A stretch of 7,297 bases of DNA from an uncultured Pseudomonadales bacterium. Lineage in GTDB: Bacteria > Pseudomonadota > Gammaproteobacteria > Pseudomonadales > IMCC2047. Each line of letters starts with the position of its first letter. The first letter of the stretch is position 1. The notes beneath the pieces are model-generated. The model saw only the letters and a program-made list of their open reading frames with translations, had not been told where the DNA came from and ran no database searches. Shown one piece after another: positions 6,497 through 7,297 of the stretch. The DNA lies in contig CAMYKE010000151.1 in assembly GCA_947258895.1 (NCBI GenBank), forward strand, positions 1 to 7,297, given 5' to 3'. The translations under genes were made by a program, and so were the position numbers.

Positions 6497-7297
6497 ATGG
6501 TGAGCCTATCTGAATTTGACTTGATCCAGCGTTATTTTGCCAACCGGGAAACGCCCTCCTGCGAGCGTGCGGACATCAAGCTGGGAATCGGTGACGACGC
6601 GGCGATAATCGCGCCAGTGCCGGGGATGGATCTGGTGGTCACGGTCGATACCCTTGTGGCCGGGGTCCATTTTGATCCGACGTTAGCGGCTGAACAGGTT
6701 GCGCGGTTGAGCCTGGTGGCTAATCTCAGCGACCTGGCGGCGATGGGTGCAGATCCGGCATGGTTCACCCTCGCGCTCACACTACCGGCTTCAGATTCCG
6801 TCTGGCTGGAGCGATTTTCCGGGGGGTTGCGTGCTACCGCCGAACGATTCCGGATCGCGCTTGTTGGCGGTGATACCACCCGCGGTCCCCTTGCCATCAC
6901 CATCCAGGCGCATGGCTATGTTCCGGCGGACATGGCGTTGCGTCGCGACGGTGCGCAAGTGGGTGATACCATCTGTGTGAGCGGGGATCTGGGCGGTCCG
7001 CGCGGTGGGCTGGAGTTGTGGCGCCTGGGACAGGCGGATAACGAGCATCCGTTGCTTCACAGGTGGCATAACCCGCAGCCGCGACTTGCGCTGGGCCGCC
7101 AGTTGCGGGGGATAGCCAGTGCCGCGCTGGATGTTTCCGATGGTCTGGCGGCTGATCTGGGTCATATCCTGGAGCGCAGCGGTAAAGGCGCAACGCTTGA
7201 ACTGGCGGCGCTGCCGTTGCATGGGGCGTTGCGCGAGGCGTTTTCCGAGGCTCAGGCCCGCGAGTATGCCCTGTGCGGCGGAGATGACTACGAGTTG
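6497..7297 (+). CDS. thiL: Thiamine-monophosphate kinase ThiL, 3'-partial
   Basis: ThiL phosphorylates thiamine monophosphate with ATP to give the active cofactor thiamine diphosphate. The frame is open from 6497 to the last base, giving 267 of an expected roughly 325 residues; the rest lies off the right edge. It belongs to the PurM-like/AIR synthase fold. Visible motifs in order are KLGIGDDAAI (28-37, Mg/ATP aspartates), TVDTLVAGVHF (49-59), NLSDLAAMGADPAW (76-89), LVGGDTTRGP (122-131), ALDVSDGLAADLGHI (210-224) and CGGDDYEL (260-267, GGEDYEL in E. coli). The start ATG gives MVSLSEFDLIQRYF, aligning with E. coli GEFSLIARYF; the adjacent GTG at 6500 is an alternative. No strong Shine-Dalgarno is seen, so coupling to nusB is likely. 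In relatives pgpA usually follows. Confidence 0.96.
   Translation, partial: MVSLSEFDLIQRYFANRETPSCERADIKLGIGDDAAIIAPVPGMDLVVTVDTLVAGVHFDPTLAAEQVARLSLVANLSDLAAMGADPAWFTLALTLPASDSVWLERFSGGLRATAERFRIALVGGDTTRGPLAITIQAHGYVPADMALRRDGAQVGDTICVSGDLGGPRGGLELWRLGQADNEHPLLHRWHNPQPRLALGRQLRGIASAALDVSDGLAADLGHILERSGKGATLELAALPLHGALREAFSEAQAREYALCGGDDYEL

Overview
The window is a chromosomal housekeeping segment from a gammaproteobacterium. Every recognisable protein reads like a gammaproteobacterial orthologue (RadA, EttA, NrdR, RibD, RibE, RibH, NusB and ThiL all align with the E. coli families over their whole visible length). The order nrdR-ribD-ribE-ribH-nusB-thiL is the classic gammaproteobacterial riboflavin/nusB cluster. 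The DNA is moderately GC-rich. No tRNA, rRNA, insertion sequence, CRISPR array or phage gene is visible. The genus cannot be fixed from the sequence alone.

Layout. From base 2 to 1327 (+) lies radA, missing about its first 12 codons at the window edge. After a 24-bp gap comes ettA on the minus strand (2976 down to 1352), convergent with radA. ettA carries a lesion near 2203-2217. About 34 nt seem to be missing from the linker between its two ABC domains, so the second half is in a different frame and the gene is apparently broken. A 194-bp divergent intergenic region (2977-3170) holds a good sigma70-type promoter for nrdR, a possible NrdR-box-like element and the ettA Shine-Dalgarno.

From 3171 to the end everything is on the plus strand and closely packed: nrdR, ribD, ribE (overlapping ribD by one base), an 80-bp gap, ribH, a 38-bp gap containing a small hairpin and a mini-ORF, nusB, a 19-bp gap and thiL, which runs off the right edge after 267 codons. 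This is probably one transcription unit.

How the genes work together. RibD, RibH and RibE provide three enzymes of riboflavin synthesis: deaminase/reductase, lumazine synthase and riboflavin synthase. The GTP cyclohydrolase II and DHBP synthase functions (ribBA), often placed between ribE and ribH in relatives, are not here and must be encoded elsewhere. ThiL makes thiamine diphosphate, NusB is a transcription antitermination/rRNA factor, and NrdR represses ribonucleotide reductase genes. RadA acts in recombination, and EttA would gate translation in response to energy state if intact.

I found no convincing undescribed system. The points most worth a second look are the ettA lesion, the missing ribBA, the NrdR-box-like element, and the ribH-nusB junction.
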